Source: Kingdonia uniflora (taxonomy: Eukaryota; Streptophyta; Magnoliopsida; Ranunculales; Circaeasteraceae). Taken from it: a stretch of DNA of 64,000 nucleotides. Below the pieces are notes generated by a model. The model saw nothing but the letters and a program-made list of their open reading frames with translations. It did not search any database and was not told the DNA's origin. Below are positions 35,415-46,602 of this stretch, in pieces. The stretch is from assembly GCA_014058105.1 (NCBI GenBank), contig JACGCM010001272.1, forward strand, positions 2,108,001 to 2,172,000, given 5' to 3'. Numbering within the stretch: position 1 is the first letter of the stretch; every line of letters starts with the position of its first letter. A program made the position numbers and the translations under genes.

Positions 35415-37123
35415 CAAATATCTTTTAGTTGGGATCGTGTGGTTCGAGGATCTAAGGAATAAACCTTACCTCCTTTGAAGACTTGGTTAGGCCCTAGGTT
35501 GGGTATGCTATCCTCGAGTTCCATTTCATCTGCCCAACTCTTCGGGTTTAGTAATGTGCGTACTTCCTCTTGTGCATTAGTGTTAGCGTCATCTTCCTCT
35601 TGGCCATCTTCATAAGTTACCATCTAAAATTTTTGTGGTTGAACCCATGCTTCAGTTGCTGTTTCTGAACCTTCTCGTTCTTGTGTACCTGATAACTGCT
35701 CTTGGCGTGGTTCAATTTCATTGTTGCTTAAAGCTTGAAGCTGATTGATGCTTATAGTAAAACTGTTGTCCGAGGTAGCAGGCCTAAGTTTGATATGACC
35801 TACCTTGGGTGCTGACCATATATCGGCTTCCCTGAATTTTACCACCTGTTGCTCCGTGTTTATTGCAGGAAACTGAATAATAGGAGATGCTTCGCAACTT
35901 TCATTTGGGGTATCTTGAAAGTAAACATGTTTGTTAGGCATGTGGGGTTGTTGTTCATTGATCCCTTTCTTCAGAGGTTGCACTTCTTTGAACTTTACCA
36001 CTTGGTTCTTGTTGTTGATCACCGGATTTTGAATGATTTTCTATAGCTGTTCATTTTGTCTGCATGCCCTTTGTATCACTTTGCATACCACTATAATATG
36101 CCCGATGTTGTTGCAATGGCCGAAATATTTAGGAGTCCAGTAGAGAATGACTTCCTGATTGATGATCGCTCCTTCCACCTCTATCAAAACTTTCTTCAGA
36201 ATCGATTTTGATAGATCAATGTCTGCAAACACATACGCATTATAACCATAAACTTTGTTTATAGTGGAGTGGTCTAAATGAATAGGTGTACCCAATGTTT
36301 TTCCCAAAGACATTACGATCTTGTGGCTCCATAATTCCATTGGCAAACATGGAAATTTACACCATATGAGAGCATTGGTATTGTTATGTTTATCAATAGA
36401 GAAGTTGGGGTTTCATGGTGTAATCCTCATCAGAAGGTTCTGAACAATCCATGGTCCCTTGCTCCAAATGAGTAGTTTATCCTCTTCATTATCTAGGTGG
36501 ATTATGATGAATCATTTTCCAATGGGAATCAATTTGCATAGCCCCGTAGTCTTCCAATGATCTCGAGCATATTGTTGGACATCGACGAACTTGATTTTCT
36601 AGAGGTTCAGTCTTCCAATGAGACTAAACTGAAATTCATATATTCCATCGGTAATATCATCGGCTGAAATGGACAATATTGAGGCTTTGCCTCTAATCCC
36701 TACTGGTATTAATGGTGTATCTGATTGTGCTGGTTTCTCCTTCCCTCAAACTTTGTCCGCAAAGCTGGTTTTATTCTGAGTTACATTGCCATCAGGGATT
36801 TTACTATGGTTTATGAAATGCCCCAAAACCTGTTGACATTGTTGTTTAGAGTTTGCTGATTTAAATTGTCCATCGCCTGCAGCTTTGCCCAAGAAACCCC
36901 ATGGGAATACAATCTTGGAAAGATTATCAGGCTTCTTGGTTGCATCTTCGGTCCCTTTATTGGCTCGATCCTCTGTGAGAGTTTTCCCAGATTCGGGAAC
37001 TGCTCCAATTTACTTGAACTCAGTTGGATTGGCAATGAATTCCAAACCCTCCATCTGTAATCCCAGTGATTGAATACCATTTTGAAGAATCAATTGGAGT
37101 AGATTCGTTGTTAGAGCATCCAT
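35414..37123 (-). pseudogene. LINE ORF1: DUF4283-like, zinc-knuckle protein
   Basis: ATG at 37123 begins MDALTTNLLQLILQNG. A DUF4283-like middle reads QFSLIGRLNL, LLIWSKGPWIVQN and PMELWSHKIVMSLGKTLGTP, ending in a knuckle-like HCNNIGHIIVVC near 36090, in which the first Cys reads as Phe. An acidic tail with LNPKSWADEMELED runs to TGA at 35414-35416, which overlaps the ORF2 ATG. TAA, TAG and TGA codons occur at about 37031, 36600, 36511 and 35624. Known role: RNA-binding partner of ORF2. Confidence 0.82.
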
Positions 37124-38729
37124 GATTCCAAACGATTAACCCGAGCGATCAACAATTAGGGAGAAAAATTGATTTGAGAAGGATTTGAGATGAACTGCAA
37201 AAGGATATAAAGAGGATTTAGAAAGAAATTTGACATTCCATGGAGCTATTAAGTGTTGAATTTCTACTGTAAATTTGATTTCCACTAATACCCATGCCTT
37301 TACTCTCTCTAATTACAGATTCTATGTAATCGTCTACAACATATACCAATGAATTTGTTTGGCAAACTATTTATGCTTCAGGTACGTTACATTCCTTATC
37401 ACAAGCATATTTGATATTCCAAAAATATCTTAATATTAGTGGGATTAAGGAAGGAACTAAATTGTTGTGAAAAACTGCAGAGAATTGGCCATTCCTAAGC
37501 CCAGCGAACTATGTGTTGACTTGTGTTGCTAAATGTTGATATGGTATGCTTTGGTCATTTTAGTATTTGACGACAAAATTATGTTTTAATTTGTAACATC
37601 TAGATAGTTAAAGCGGACTCAATGGCACAATCCAATTTGCCTACCAAGATTTTAGAGATAGGAACAATTTGGAAAAAAAGACATGGATTAGGTATCTTGG
37701 TTTGTTTTTCCCCGTTATTGCCATTATTTGGGATACTAGAATTATATCAGGGATTTATTTTACACGTTATTACTATTATTTGGAATGCTAGAATTAGATC
37801 AGGGATATATAGTATGTGATCGGTATTTATTTGTGTAGTATATCGATTAATTAACAAAAATCCAAGTCTTTGACTGGTGGTGAATAGCACCTTGACTTGT
37901 TTGAGATCAGTATTTACCTGTCATTCTAATATATTTTTCATCCTTTTTAATTAGAGCTCACTAAAATATTATGTTGATTTTATATAATTTTCTGGTGATA
38001 ATGGCTTGGTACTGCCATGCTCAGTCATGGTTAAGTTTTCACCTCTACCAAAATGCATGGTGAAAATCCATGATTAGTAAAGGGTATGTGCGAGTGGTGA
38101 TCTTAATTATGAAATGGTGTGTGTATGGTAATGATGTGGGAAAGTCTATTTATTGCTTTATACAACCAGGGATCATAACATGCGGAAATACATTACAACT
38201 TTTGCTATGGTGTGAAATTCTGCACTTATCTAGCTATTAAGGTAGCTGTTTTCCCATTGTTGCTGGGCTACTGAGAGATCTCTTGTATAGTTTTTACAAA
38301 CTCTCTCTCTCACACACACACACACACACATATACACATATTCACATATACACAGATGCACACTCATGTCTCAACTTTCATTTCTGTAAATCCCTCGAAC
38401 TTCAATATTAGTCTTCTTAGTTATCTTCCAACTTAAATGTATTCAGAAGGTTTATGTTTTCATATTCCTAGTGGATTTGTCCTTTAATGATTATAGTATC
38501 CCAAGGAAGGAGTAAGAGAATCTTTACATTTTTTAGGACGGACAGATTTTGCTCTTGTCCTTCGAGTCTAAAATTTGTAAGACAGAGGTATCTTTTTAGC
38601 TATGCATAGTTTACTTTCTTAACTTTTCTATGGATTCTTGAAAATGAACTTTGCACTAGACTTGTTTGAAATTGTGTATTATTTGTACTTTCTATGGTGA
38701 TTAGCCTTTGTATGATTTGATTTTTGTAT
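37124..38729. other. CACTA interior right of the LINE, no gene named
   Basis: One 63-base exon-like piece lies at 37319-37381, bounded by TTACAG and GTACG, and is open in one frame. The rest is AT-rich. I recognised no protein. Confidence 0.4.
38304..38360 (+). repeat. (CT)n(CA)n compound microsatellite
   Basis: A CT run turns into about ten CA units, then imperfect ATACACAT repeats. Confidence 0.93.
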
Positions 38730-38797
38730 GGACTACGAGCTCAAAATGGATAGAGCGCTCAAAAATTGAGAGGTCGATGGTTCGAATTCATCTAATC
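38730..38797 (+). tRNA. tRNA-Ala-like sequence inside CACTA (pseudo)
   Basis: The D arm is perfect (GCTC ... GAGC) and the region GGATAGAGCGCTC then GAGAGGT closely follows plant tRNA-Ala. The T arm GATGG-TTCGAAT-TCATC pairs with one wobble. Acceptor ends GGACTAC and CTAATCC pair at five of seven positions. A-box-like and B-box-like segments start 42 bases apart, as in tRNA genes. The anticodon arm is shortened, so no functional anticodon loop is seen. It is probably a tRNA-derived relic, perhaps of a SINE, about 30 bases inside the subterminal repeats. Confidence 0.55.
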
Positions 38798-38826
38798 CAA
38801 AATTTTGGCAGGGTAATTATTTTTCT

Positions 38827-39131
38827 CTAAAACAACATATATGTTTGTCGTGTATGGTTAATTTTAAATGACATTTTCCCCGTGAAACGACTTAAATAAC
38901 GACATATATACTTGTTGTTTATGTTAAAATTAAACGACTTTTGTCTCCTTGAAACAACAGAAAATGCAACATTTATAAGCGTCACATTTTTAAAAAGAAC
39001 GACATATTTATATGTTGTAAAAGCACGACATTTATAACTGTCGGTAACAATAACGACTCCATTTTTGTGACAGTTGTTAGCGACATAATATAAGTCGTTA
39101 ATCAGGCAATAACGACAGTTATATCCGTCGT
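38827..39131. repeat. Right subterminal repeat region of CACTA
   Basis: At least eight copies of ACGACATATA/TGTCGTTA-type motifs occur in both orientations next to the terminus. They are the densest motif array in this element. Confidence 0.85.
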
Positions 39132-39154
39132 TAATAGTCATTTTTCACGTAGTG
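39132..39154 (-). repeat. CACTA terminal inverted repeat, right
   Basis: ATTTTTCACGTAGTG closes the element and mirrors 28809-28823. Confidence 0.93.
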
Positions 39155-40383
39155 AGAAGACCTTTTTAAGCATACCTCAATTCTAACATCCTCCCAAGTA
39201 ACAAATAAGAGGCCCGCTCACTCTTGGCCAAATGTCCACGATTTACAGTCCAAGATAAGATCCTCTGCCGCCTTAGGGAGGAGGACCTCTTATCAAATGC
39301 ATCTCTCAAAAACAAGCCCAAATAAAGATCAAAGAACTTCATGAAGGTATCTGCGTAGCTCACGATTTAGGACGATCATTGGCCCAACGGGCATTTACTC
39401 AAAACTTATATTGGCCAAAAATGCGACAGGATTATGAAGACTTTATTTGAAGATGCTACAAATGCCAAATCCACGCTCAAAACATCAAAAGCCCAACACT
39501 CAACTTACATATTAGCAATGTCCTCTAGCCATTCAAATGATGGAGGATCGATATCATTGGACCCTTCCACCCGGCATCGAGAAATCATAGATATGTTCTT
39601 GTACCAACAGATTACTTCACAAAATGGGTCGAAGCAGTTCCTCTATGTCACACCGATGAAAATAAAGTCATCAAGTTCCTTTGGGAACACATAATCACTA
39701 GATTTGGCTGCCCACAAATGATATGATCCGACAACGGCAAATAATTCATCAGCAATAAAGTCCTCCCTTTCTTCCACAAGTACAAGATTCAGCTCTCAAC
39801 TTCAACACCATACTACCCTCAAGGTAATGGACAAGCTGAAGCCATCAATAAAAGTATCAAATCAGGACTATGCAAGTGCCTCGACGAAAAGAAGGGCAGA
39901 TGGGATGATGAATTACTAAGCATTCTATAGGCATACCGGACAACTCCCCAAACATCCACATGTTATACTCCATTCATGATGGCCTTCGGTACTGAGGCAG
40001 TTATACCTTCAGACCTCAATCTACCAAGTAGTCAAAGAAAAATCACAGATGAAGACAATGAACTCGGTCTCCCCTACAACCTCAACTGGAATGAAAAAAC
40101 CTGAGACAAATCCATCGTGAACTTGGGATGGTACCATGACACACTGAAAAAAACTTACAACAAAAAAGTTCAAAAATGAAAGTTTAGTATCGGTGATCTT
40201 GTCCTTCGAAGGATTCAAGATAATACTCGACTAAAGAATTCTGGAAAATTATCAGAAAACTGAGAAAGGCCATACATTGTCAGTAACAAAATAGATAGTG
40301 GGACTTACTGGCTGATGACAAAAGATGAAATCCAACTAGAATATCCATGGAATACAGCCCAACTAAAAATATTTTACAAATGA
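39155..40383 (+). pseudogene. Tat integrase (continuation of pol)
   Basis: Pol resumes directly after the CACTA element. The zinc domain reads VHEGICVAHDLGRSLAQRAF-like residues with RCYKC near 39455. The catalytic core reads WRIDIIGPF (first Asp), TDYFTKWVEAVPL, SDNGKxF (second Asp) near 39728 and YYPQGNGQAEAI (Glu) near 39820. LxAYRTTPQT carries TAG at 39928 in place of Trp. The tail reads FMMAFGTEAVIPSDL, FSIGDLVLR and EGPYIV, and ends IFYK with stop at 40381-40383. All three acidic positions remain but stops and frameshifts make it inactive. Confidence 0.87.
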
Positions 40384-40979
40384 CAACTGTAACAACTTTC
40401 ATCGATTCAAATAAACTATTTTTACTTTCCCTTACATCTATCTTTACCTAGTCTCGATCCATATTTGATAAGTATGCATCAAAACTAATAATAATATTTA
40501 CTATCTTTACTTAGTCTCGATCCATACATGAAAAGATTTTGTCCGTCCTAAAAAATGGGACAGATTATGCCAACCATAACCAATTACAGGATATTCTTGT
40601 TTCCATTCATTACTTATCAAACAAAACATGTCATGTTTTGCTCGTTTCAAATTTAAACCCAGATACCCCATTGAGGATTCACATCTAGTAATCCTTCCCA
40701 TTACTTGCCATTCCATGGCAATCCTTTACTCATCACGCAAACTTGAATTCCTTACTTATCCGCTACTATCTATAATTACATTTTAAAATATCAATCTTAT
40801 CGAATATTAACACTTAGCATAAATTTCATAGCAAATATGCATCAAATATTTTCCAACAACTTCTTTGAAAAATAAACACATCAGCATTCAAAAGATACTT
40901 AGTTAAAAACTGTTTCGGTCCCATCGACCATTTTTATATCATCTCTCAAACAAAATACTGTTTACACAAATGTATTTAA
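40384..40979. other. Spacer between Tat pol and antisense ORF
   Basis: No coding region recognised. It contains two copies of TTTACxTAGTCTCGATCCATA (near 40445 and 40507), a local 62-base duplication. Confidence 0.5.
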
Positions 40980-43280
40980 ACTGCAGGAGGAGACACTACA
41001 TCAACAATCTTTGTTAAACCTTTAGGAGCGAGCACATTAGATATTTCTTCAGGACGCAAATCATCAGAATTCATCATCGCAACATCATCGATAACTTCCG
41101 TCCCATTAGGAACTTTAGGAGTTTCTGAAACTTTGTCTTCTGGATCTGAATCCTCAAAAGCCAGCCCCCAGCACTGACCAACCGCTTATAGTGATCTTTC
41201 CTCTGCTCCATCTCCTTGTATTGACCTACATAGTTCTCCCTCACCTTCTTGCAAGCATCTAAATTATCCAGTATCAACTGAGCCCAGACTTCCTCCAGAA
41301 TCTTTTTATGCTTCAGCTCCATCGCCTTTCGCGCATTGGTAACCTGCTCAAGCACATCCTTCTAGAAATTTGTTCTCAGCAATGTCAACGCCTCCTCTTT
41401 CTCCTTTGCCAACTCATACCTTATCACCTCAATCTTTTTCTCCCAAACTTTCTTCGCATCACGAAGGGCCACTTCCTTTGCCTTCCCAGCTTCCATCTTG
41501 TACTTATTCAGCGTAGCATTCAACTCCTCTTGTCCTTAATTAAAGCTTCTTTCTCCTTTGTCAAATCTGTTTCAATGTTCTTATATGCCACCAACTGATT
41601 TGCCAAAGTGCCACCACCAATAATACGACCTTTGACCTCAGTCAACAACTTCTTGATCTGTATTACATTAATAATATGAGTATTTGTGCGATGTACTAGA
41701 TTCTTTAAATGAATCAAAGCATAAAAATTTCTCACCTTCGACATGTTTCGGTGGCCCTCGCTAAGAAAAGTCATCAAGCTCTCTGCCCCAACCAAAGAGT
41801 CATTTACTTCCTCCTCCAGCACGTCCGTCCTAAACACATATGAATCTATGGTCCTTTGGACCTCAATCTAAGATTCCTCGATATATTTCTTCTTCGACGA
41901 CTCCAAATCTTCCCTCTTCTTCGGAAGCGTACTTGTCAAACCAATTGGAGGTCACCCAACAGATACGGCGATTGGTGTATTAATCTTCACCCCCTCCTCA
42001 TTTATTGATCTTTGAGAAAACCTCTTCGGAAGAAGTAAGGGAGCAACAACTTGGCAAACCGCCCTTTTCTTCTTACCATTCCCCAATGTTTTAGTAAACA
42101 TCAAATCTTTCTCCGTAGTTACCGAATCCGTCGTAAACCCAGCTAACAAAGGATTCTCCAATGGCAAACTAGACTCTGAAGCCCTTTTATTCTTCGCAAA
42201 CATTTTTCCTTTGATTACTGGAACTTCTGCACCTTTAGCCCTCGGCCTCTTTAAGCCTGCCTCCTGAAAAAAAGTGCCAACTCTCTCCTGGTCGACAACA
42301 AGGTTATCGATCCTACCGTAATAACCCTTCCTGATATTGTACAGCTGCTTTTGTACTTCGGAATTCCTATTCATCTCTTTCAAAGTTGCACAAAAACCAA
42401 AACCAGTTACAAACAATTTTTATCAAATACACAAATCCAAGACATCAACATTTACGTTACCTAACCACAAACCTAAATGAAAAGCCTTTCTTTTCAAGGG
42501 CTCCCTCAGATCTTTCTTGTTGAACTGGTAGTTCCCAAACATGTGTAAATGCTTATCGCTATACCACCCTCCTGTTGGCACCATGTTAAAGAACAACGGT
42601 CTCTTCAAGAACCTCGTCAAGTAACGGTAGCCCATCTTTTTTGGATTATGCTTAAGTGTGTAGTACACACATAAATCATCCACTGTGATCAACTCTTCCC
42701 CATTTGACTTTAATCGACCGTTTATCGTCCCACATACGCAAAACAAGTCATACACGTTTGGATTAAACTGACCAGGTGCCACGTCAAAAAAAATTAACAA
42801 CTTCTTCTGATCAGCTCGAAGAGGGAGCTTCAACCCCTTCTTAATTTGTTCTCGATGCACGAGAATCCCACCCAATGGAACTTCCTGGTCAGTCATATCA
42901 TATTGGTACTCCCCTAACCTAATGTCTTACGGAATACCATACTTCTTCTTAAAACTCAGTATCTCCCTTATTTTTGGACTGTCTCCATAACAAACTTCCT
43001 CACCCTCCTCAACATCTTCCTCCCCACTCCCACTACCTTCTTGATCACTAGCCTGTGGGTCGTGATCCACATCTATCTCAGTACCCTCCTCGTTAGAAAC
43101 TTTGACAATCCTAGGCTCCACTCTAAACTGGTCAACACTAGTTATGTCTGCACTACTCGGCCCCACACTATATCTACCACTCAACTGTTGAACACAGGTA
43201 GTTACATAAATCATCAGGGGCTCAACATCTTGAAGGTTCCCGAATATATATTTTTCATCGATTTGAATTGGTTCAGCCAT
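40980..43280 (-). pseudogene. Tat antisense ORF (Transposase_28-like)
   Basis: This is the extra gene of Tat elements, antisense to pol, as described for Grande and relatives. ATG at 43280 (MAEPIQIDEKY) follows a splice-acceptor-like TTTTCAG. An acidic region reads DQEGSGSGEEDVEEGEE, then a TAA at 42928. The conserved domain follows (42423-42896): [20 protein letters not shown], LDxC-like VYDLFCV and GNYQFNK. A probable intron lies near 42420. The basic middle (41952-42416) ends KKKRAVCQ, and coiled-coil parts (41520-41837 and 41074-41355) end near 40985 with LTKIVDVVS. Two or three stops and frame changes are visible. The protein's function is unknown. It is better kept than gag-pol. Confidence 0.72.
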
Positions 43281-46131
43281 TTTTAAAAACCTGAAAATTA
43301 GATTCCATTTTTTACAACAATTAGTATCTATCATATCTGATACATTATATATGTTCATATTTATATAGTTGTTGAGTTTACTCTCTAACACGTCATTCTC
43401 TCATTATTGTCATTACTATCTGATGGATATTATTACTACCTGAATATATTTGCTACATTTTGTTCTCGATACAATTTGTCATTACTATTTTTTCTGTCCT
43501 AACATCGATTACTGTACTAATATGTATTTTTGTCAAAGTTCAAGAATCTCAAAGTTCTCGACTACACTTCGCCTGTTTCCCGCCAAAACCAATCCAATTC
43601 AAAAGATACAAAATATACCTTCTCCGGCGTGAAAACGGACCATATTACACCCAAGTCGTAACTTTATTTCTGGTAATCCCGCAAAAATCCTAACAATTCC
43701 CTACAGTCACACCGCACTCGCAGTGGCATCCTCTCTCCTCCACACTACCCATTTCTTACAAACTCTCTCTCCCCAACACATTATAGCCTTTTACGACTAT
43801 ATTGCCACATAAACAGAAAACTTCAACCATCATTATCATAAATTTTGTCATCCAAAACCCTGCCCCAATAAAAATTCCAATTACTTCCAGTCCATACTTC
43901 CTAATACAAATTCCTCCTAACACTAGCCTTATCGTATATACATCTACACTTATTTACACAAATTATTCAAATATCACACCGAAACAGTAAAAATTACTAA
44001 CCTTGAATTTGCGCTGCCTCCGTATCCCTCTGCTTCGCCCATTTTTTTCTCTCAATCAAAACATTGATCTCATCTTTCCTAATTACTGACAATGATTCTC
44101 ATGACGAGCACAAGGAGTTCATACTAGAAAGAGTTTTTACAGAATTTGTAAAATATGAATGACTGTTCATATATTATAGACCCCACGCGAATGTTCATTA
44201 CACTACTTTGCGACCGTTCGAGTACTCGAGTATAACGCCTTGCACATCTTTTCTCAAAGTCTTTAATATTTTTCCTTCTAAAAGATAGCAAACCCATACA
44301 CTGTTGCTCCAACCCTTCCATATCTCAAAGAACACCCTCTGACATATCCATACTCGATAAAGTACAGCCTATTTTATCACAAATATATTGTATAGCTATT
44401 TCCTTATACTTCAAAATGTTACCTATAGGAGTACGCCTAGCCATTTTTAATTCTATCATTACCTCGACACATTTATCATTATTTCAATTCCCCTATATTC
44501 TTGGGAAAATTGTCGACATTCAATTCAAAATTAAAAAATTTATTTGACATTATAATTACCCACAAACATCATTGTATTAGCATTTGTCATTCAATCACAC
44601 AAGTACAAAATATTCGACAAACATTCCTCATTACAAACATCGACAACAATCTCTAAACAACAAAATTCATTCCATTTCACCATATAAAATTATTCGTTGA
44701 TTACATTAACTATATCAAAAAACAAATTGCCCTCACATACTCCTAATCACATCAGCATCCTCCTTCCTAACCAACATTTTACATTGAGTGTACATATAAC
44801 TCACATTCCAGAGGACTCCAAAATTCAAGTTGGTAGTTAAAATGAAAATCCCCTTTCGCATCCTACGTTTTTGCCTCGCTCATACCTATATAATTCGGTT
44901 CAACAGGTTCTTCCATTTGATAATTGACGCACTGGTTTCTGAAGTACCGCCTATACAACTCCCAATACTTCGCTTGAACGCCGCTGAACACCTTATTCTG
45001 TACTTACGCCCTAATCTTCACCATCTCAACAAACATAAAATCACAATTTTACTAAGTACACAGATACTTATAGTCCAACAAAGTCCATGTCAACTCAATC
45101 CACATTTATTTCTCATTGGAACTTTACAATTTCAAAAGTCAAATTAATCAACCTCGTAATCCGTTCCTGGCCCCACACAACCAGCTATACTTTGAGATGT
45201 ATTATACTTAAAACTTATACATATTCAACACATTTTACTTCGACATCACAATAATTTGATCATTTGCTTATTTAATCTTTACAAATCACAAAATTATAAA
45301 CACAACAAGAAGTAGAAGAATAAATTTTATTTATACTCTATGACATTTTATATTCGACAACTCACTCTTTCGATTTCATTACATCCAGCTACATTGCATT
45401 CTTTACTTCAACATACAGGACTAATACTTTTACTTATTTTCACCTGACTCTGACATTATTGCTTCTTATCACCAGAATCTAACATTAGCTCTGGCAACAA
45501 GGGCAATGATATCCTAAGAAACTCAATGAATCTCAGGTCAGAGAACTTTTAAACAGAGCTGCTCCTGCAGAAGGACGATAACAGAAGATTGCAAGAAGAT
45601 ACTATGGATCGACAAGATCCATAGATGCCCAACCAGCCTTCACATCATCATCTTTAATATGTGCAATTGCCCCTTCTCCAAAAGTTTGATGAACTTCAAT
45701 ACCTTTGGCAATAGCAACTGACACCAACCCCAACGGATACCCCGCGTGAAATCGTTTTCTAACTCCACCTCCCCCATATCCCACCACCATGATGGCAACC
45801 AGTACAGGATTAAGAAACAAAGACTTACAAAAACACTTTACCTCTACTTAGTTGTCATGGTAACCGCTATCATCTTCAGGCCACCTGTTGCGCCACACTT
45901 AGGATGACATCTTTACAAGTAACCACCACACAATCCTTCTTAACACCATCTATTTATAGCTTCACTTCCAGCTGTCAAGTCCAATGTTCCGCATTAATTG
46001 CTCCTCAGGAAAAACACGACTAGATTCACTTGACTTTAACCTCGGAAATTATAACATGAAGACTTTCTAAACATTCGGTAAACCTCTTCAGATTCTAGGT
46101 TATTCTTGACACAACCACAAGTACTTCTATC
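43281..46131. other. Leader of antisense ORF and Tat 3' region
   Basis: Mostly AT-rich and non-coding. On the minus strand a 72-codon frame (45602-45820) contains a Gly-rich GYGGGG segment and ends DLVDP. It lies where the antisense transcript would begin and may be an upstream exon. I do not recognise it. Confidence 0.4.
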
Positions 46132-46144
46132 AAGAATGGGGCGA
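46132..46144 (+). promoter_or_regulatory. Polypurine tract of the Tat element
   Basis: AAGAATGGGGCGA directly precedes the 3' LTR. Its place and purine content fit the plus-strand primer, with one C. Confidence 0.65.
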
Positions 46145-46602
46145 TTTCAGTAGCATATTTCCCAGACTTAACAAGGGTAAGCCAGCATAACATAGTCGAA
46201 GACAGCCCAGCATTCGAGAAGACACCACAAGTCCACGACCTACAAAAAGTAACCATTGTATCTGGTCGTTAGAGATCCGCGAAGTTCGCCCACTACCCCA
46301 GAAATAGGAGACTGTTTCTTTTATTTGTAAAACTGCTTGTATCTACTATAAATAGTAGATACAGTCAGAGAATAGATTATTGAGATCCGCACTTGACCAT
46401 TCATTCTTCCTTACTCTACTATTATAACACATATTATAATAATTAGCAACCTATTAGATTTTAGAAAAAAAACCCTCCTCGAGGTCGTGGTTTTTCTCAC
46501 CCTTTACTGAGTTTTCACATAAAATTTTATTCTTTCGGACTTATTATTGCATCATCCTTACTAAAAGTATTGGTGATGATTATCCCCCCATAAAACATGC
46601 CA
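46145..46602 (+). repeat. 3' LTR of the Tat element
   Basis: It matches 23943-24401. The TATA-like segment (46347-46354) lies inside a 9-bp inverted repeat ATCTACTAT-AA-ATAGTAGAT that is not complete in the 5' LTR. It ends AAACATGCCA. Confidence 0.9.

Larger units (their letters stand above)
31326..37123 (-). mobile_element. L1-type LINE with RNase H, minus strand
   Basis: ORF1 (nucleic-acid binding, CCHC-like) and ORF2 (endonuclease, reverse transcriptase, zf-RVT, RNase H) lie in the order of plant L1 elements. The junction TGATG at 35414-35416 makes the ORF1 stop and the ORF2 start overlap by one base. The 5' UTR start and the poly-A end were not located, so the limits given are those of the coding part. 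It sits inside the CACTA element. Confidence 0.9.
28809..39154. mobile_element. CACTA (En/Spm-type) transposon, 10.3 kb
   Basis: Both ends carry the inverted repeat CACTACGTGAAAAAT and agree over about 20 of the outer 23 bases. Flanking 3-mers are AAA (28806-28808) and AGA (39155-39157), a plausible decayed 3-bp target duplication. Removing the element and one 3-mer restores the Tat reading DDWK, then RPF and AYLNS. Subterminal repeats of CGACATATA type lie at both ends. No transposase (TPase) domain was recognised. The inside holds exon-like pieces, CT/GA microsatellites, a TTCGAA minisatellite, a LINE on the minus strand and a tRNA-Ala-like sequence. It is therefore probably non-autonomous. 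Confidence 0.88.
23943..46602 (+). mobile_element. Tat-lineage Ty3/gypsy element, 22.7 kb with CACTA insert
   Basis: Matching LTRs (23943-24401 and 46145-46602) bound a primer site, gag-pol on +, a pol continuation after the CACTA insertion, an antisense extra ORF and a purine tract. Without the 10,346-bp CACTA element it is about 12.3 kb, in the usual range for Tat elements. Clear target duplication was not found (TTCAC left, TTACA right), so the ends may be off by a few bases or mutated. Pol carries a second RNase H after RT, as in Tat. Confidence 0.88.

Noticed and set aside
44830..45147. 105-codon plus-strand open frame before the Tat 3' LTR
   Set aside because: AT-rich composition, no domain, no partner in the other Tat copy.
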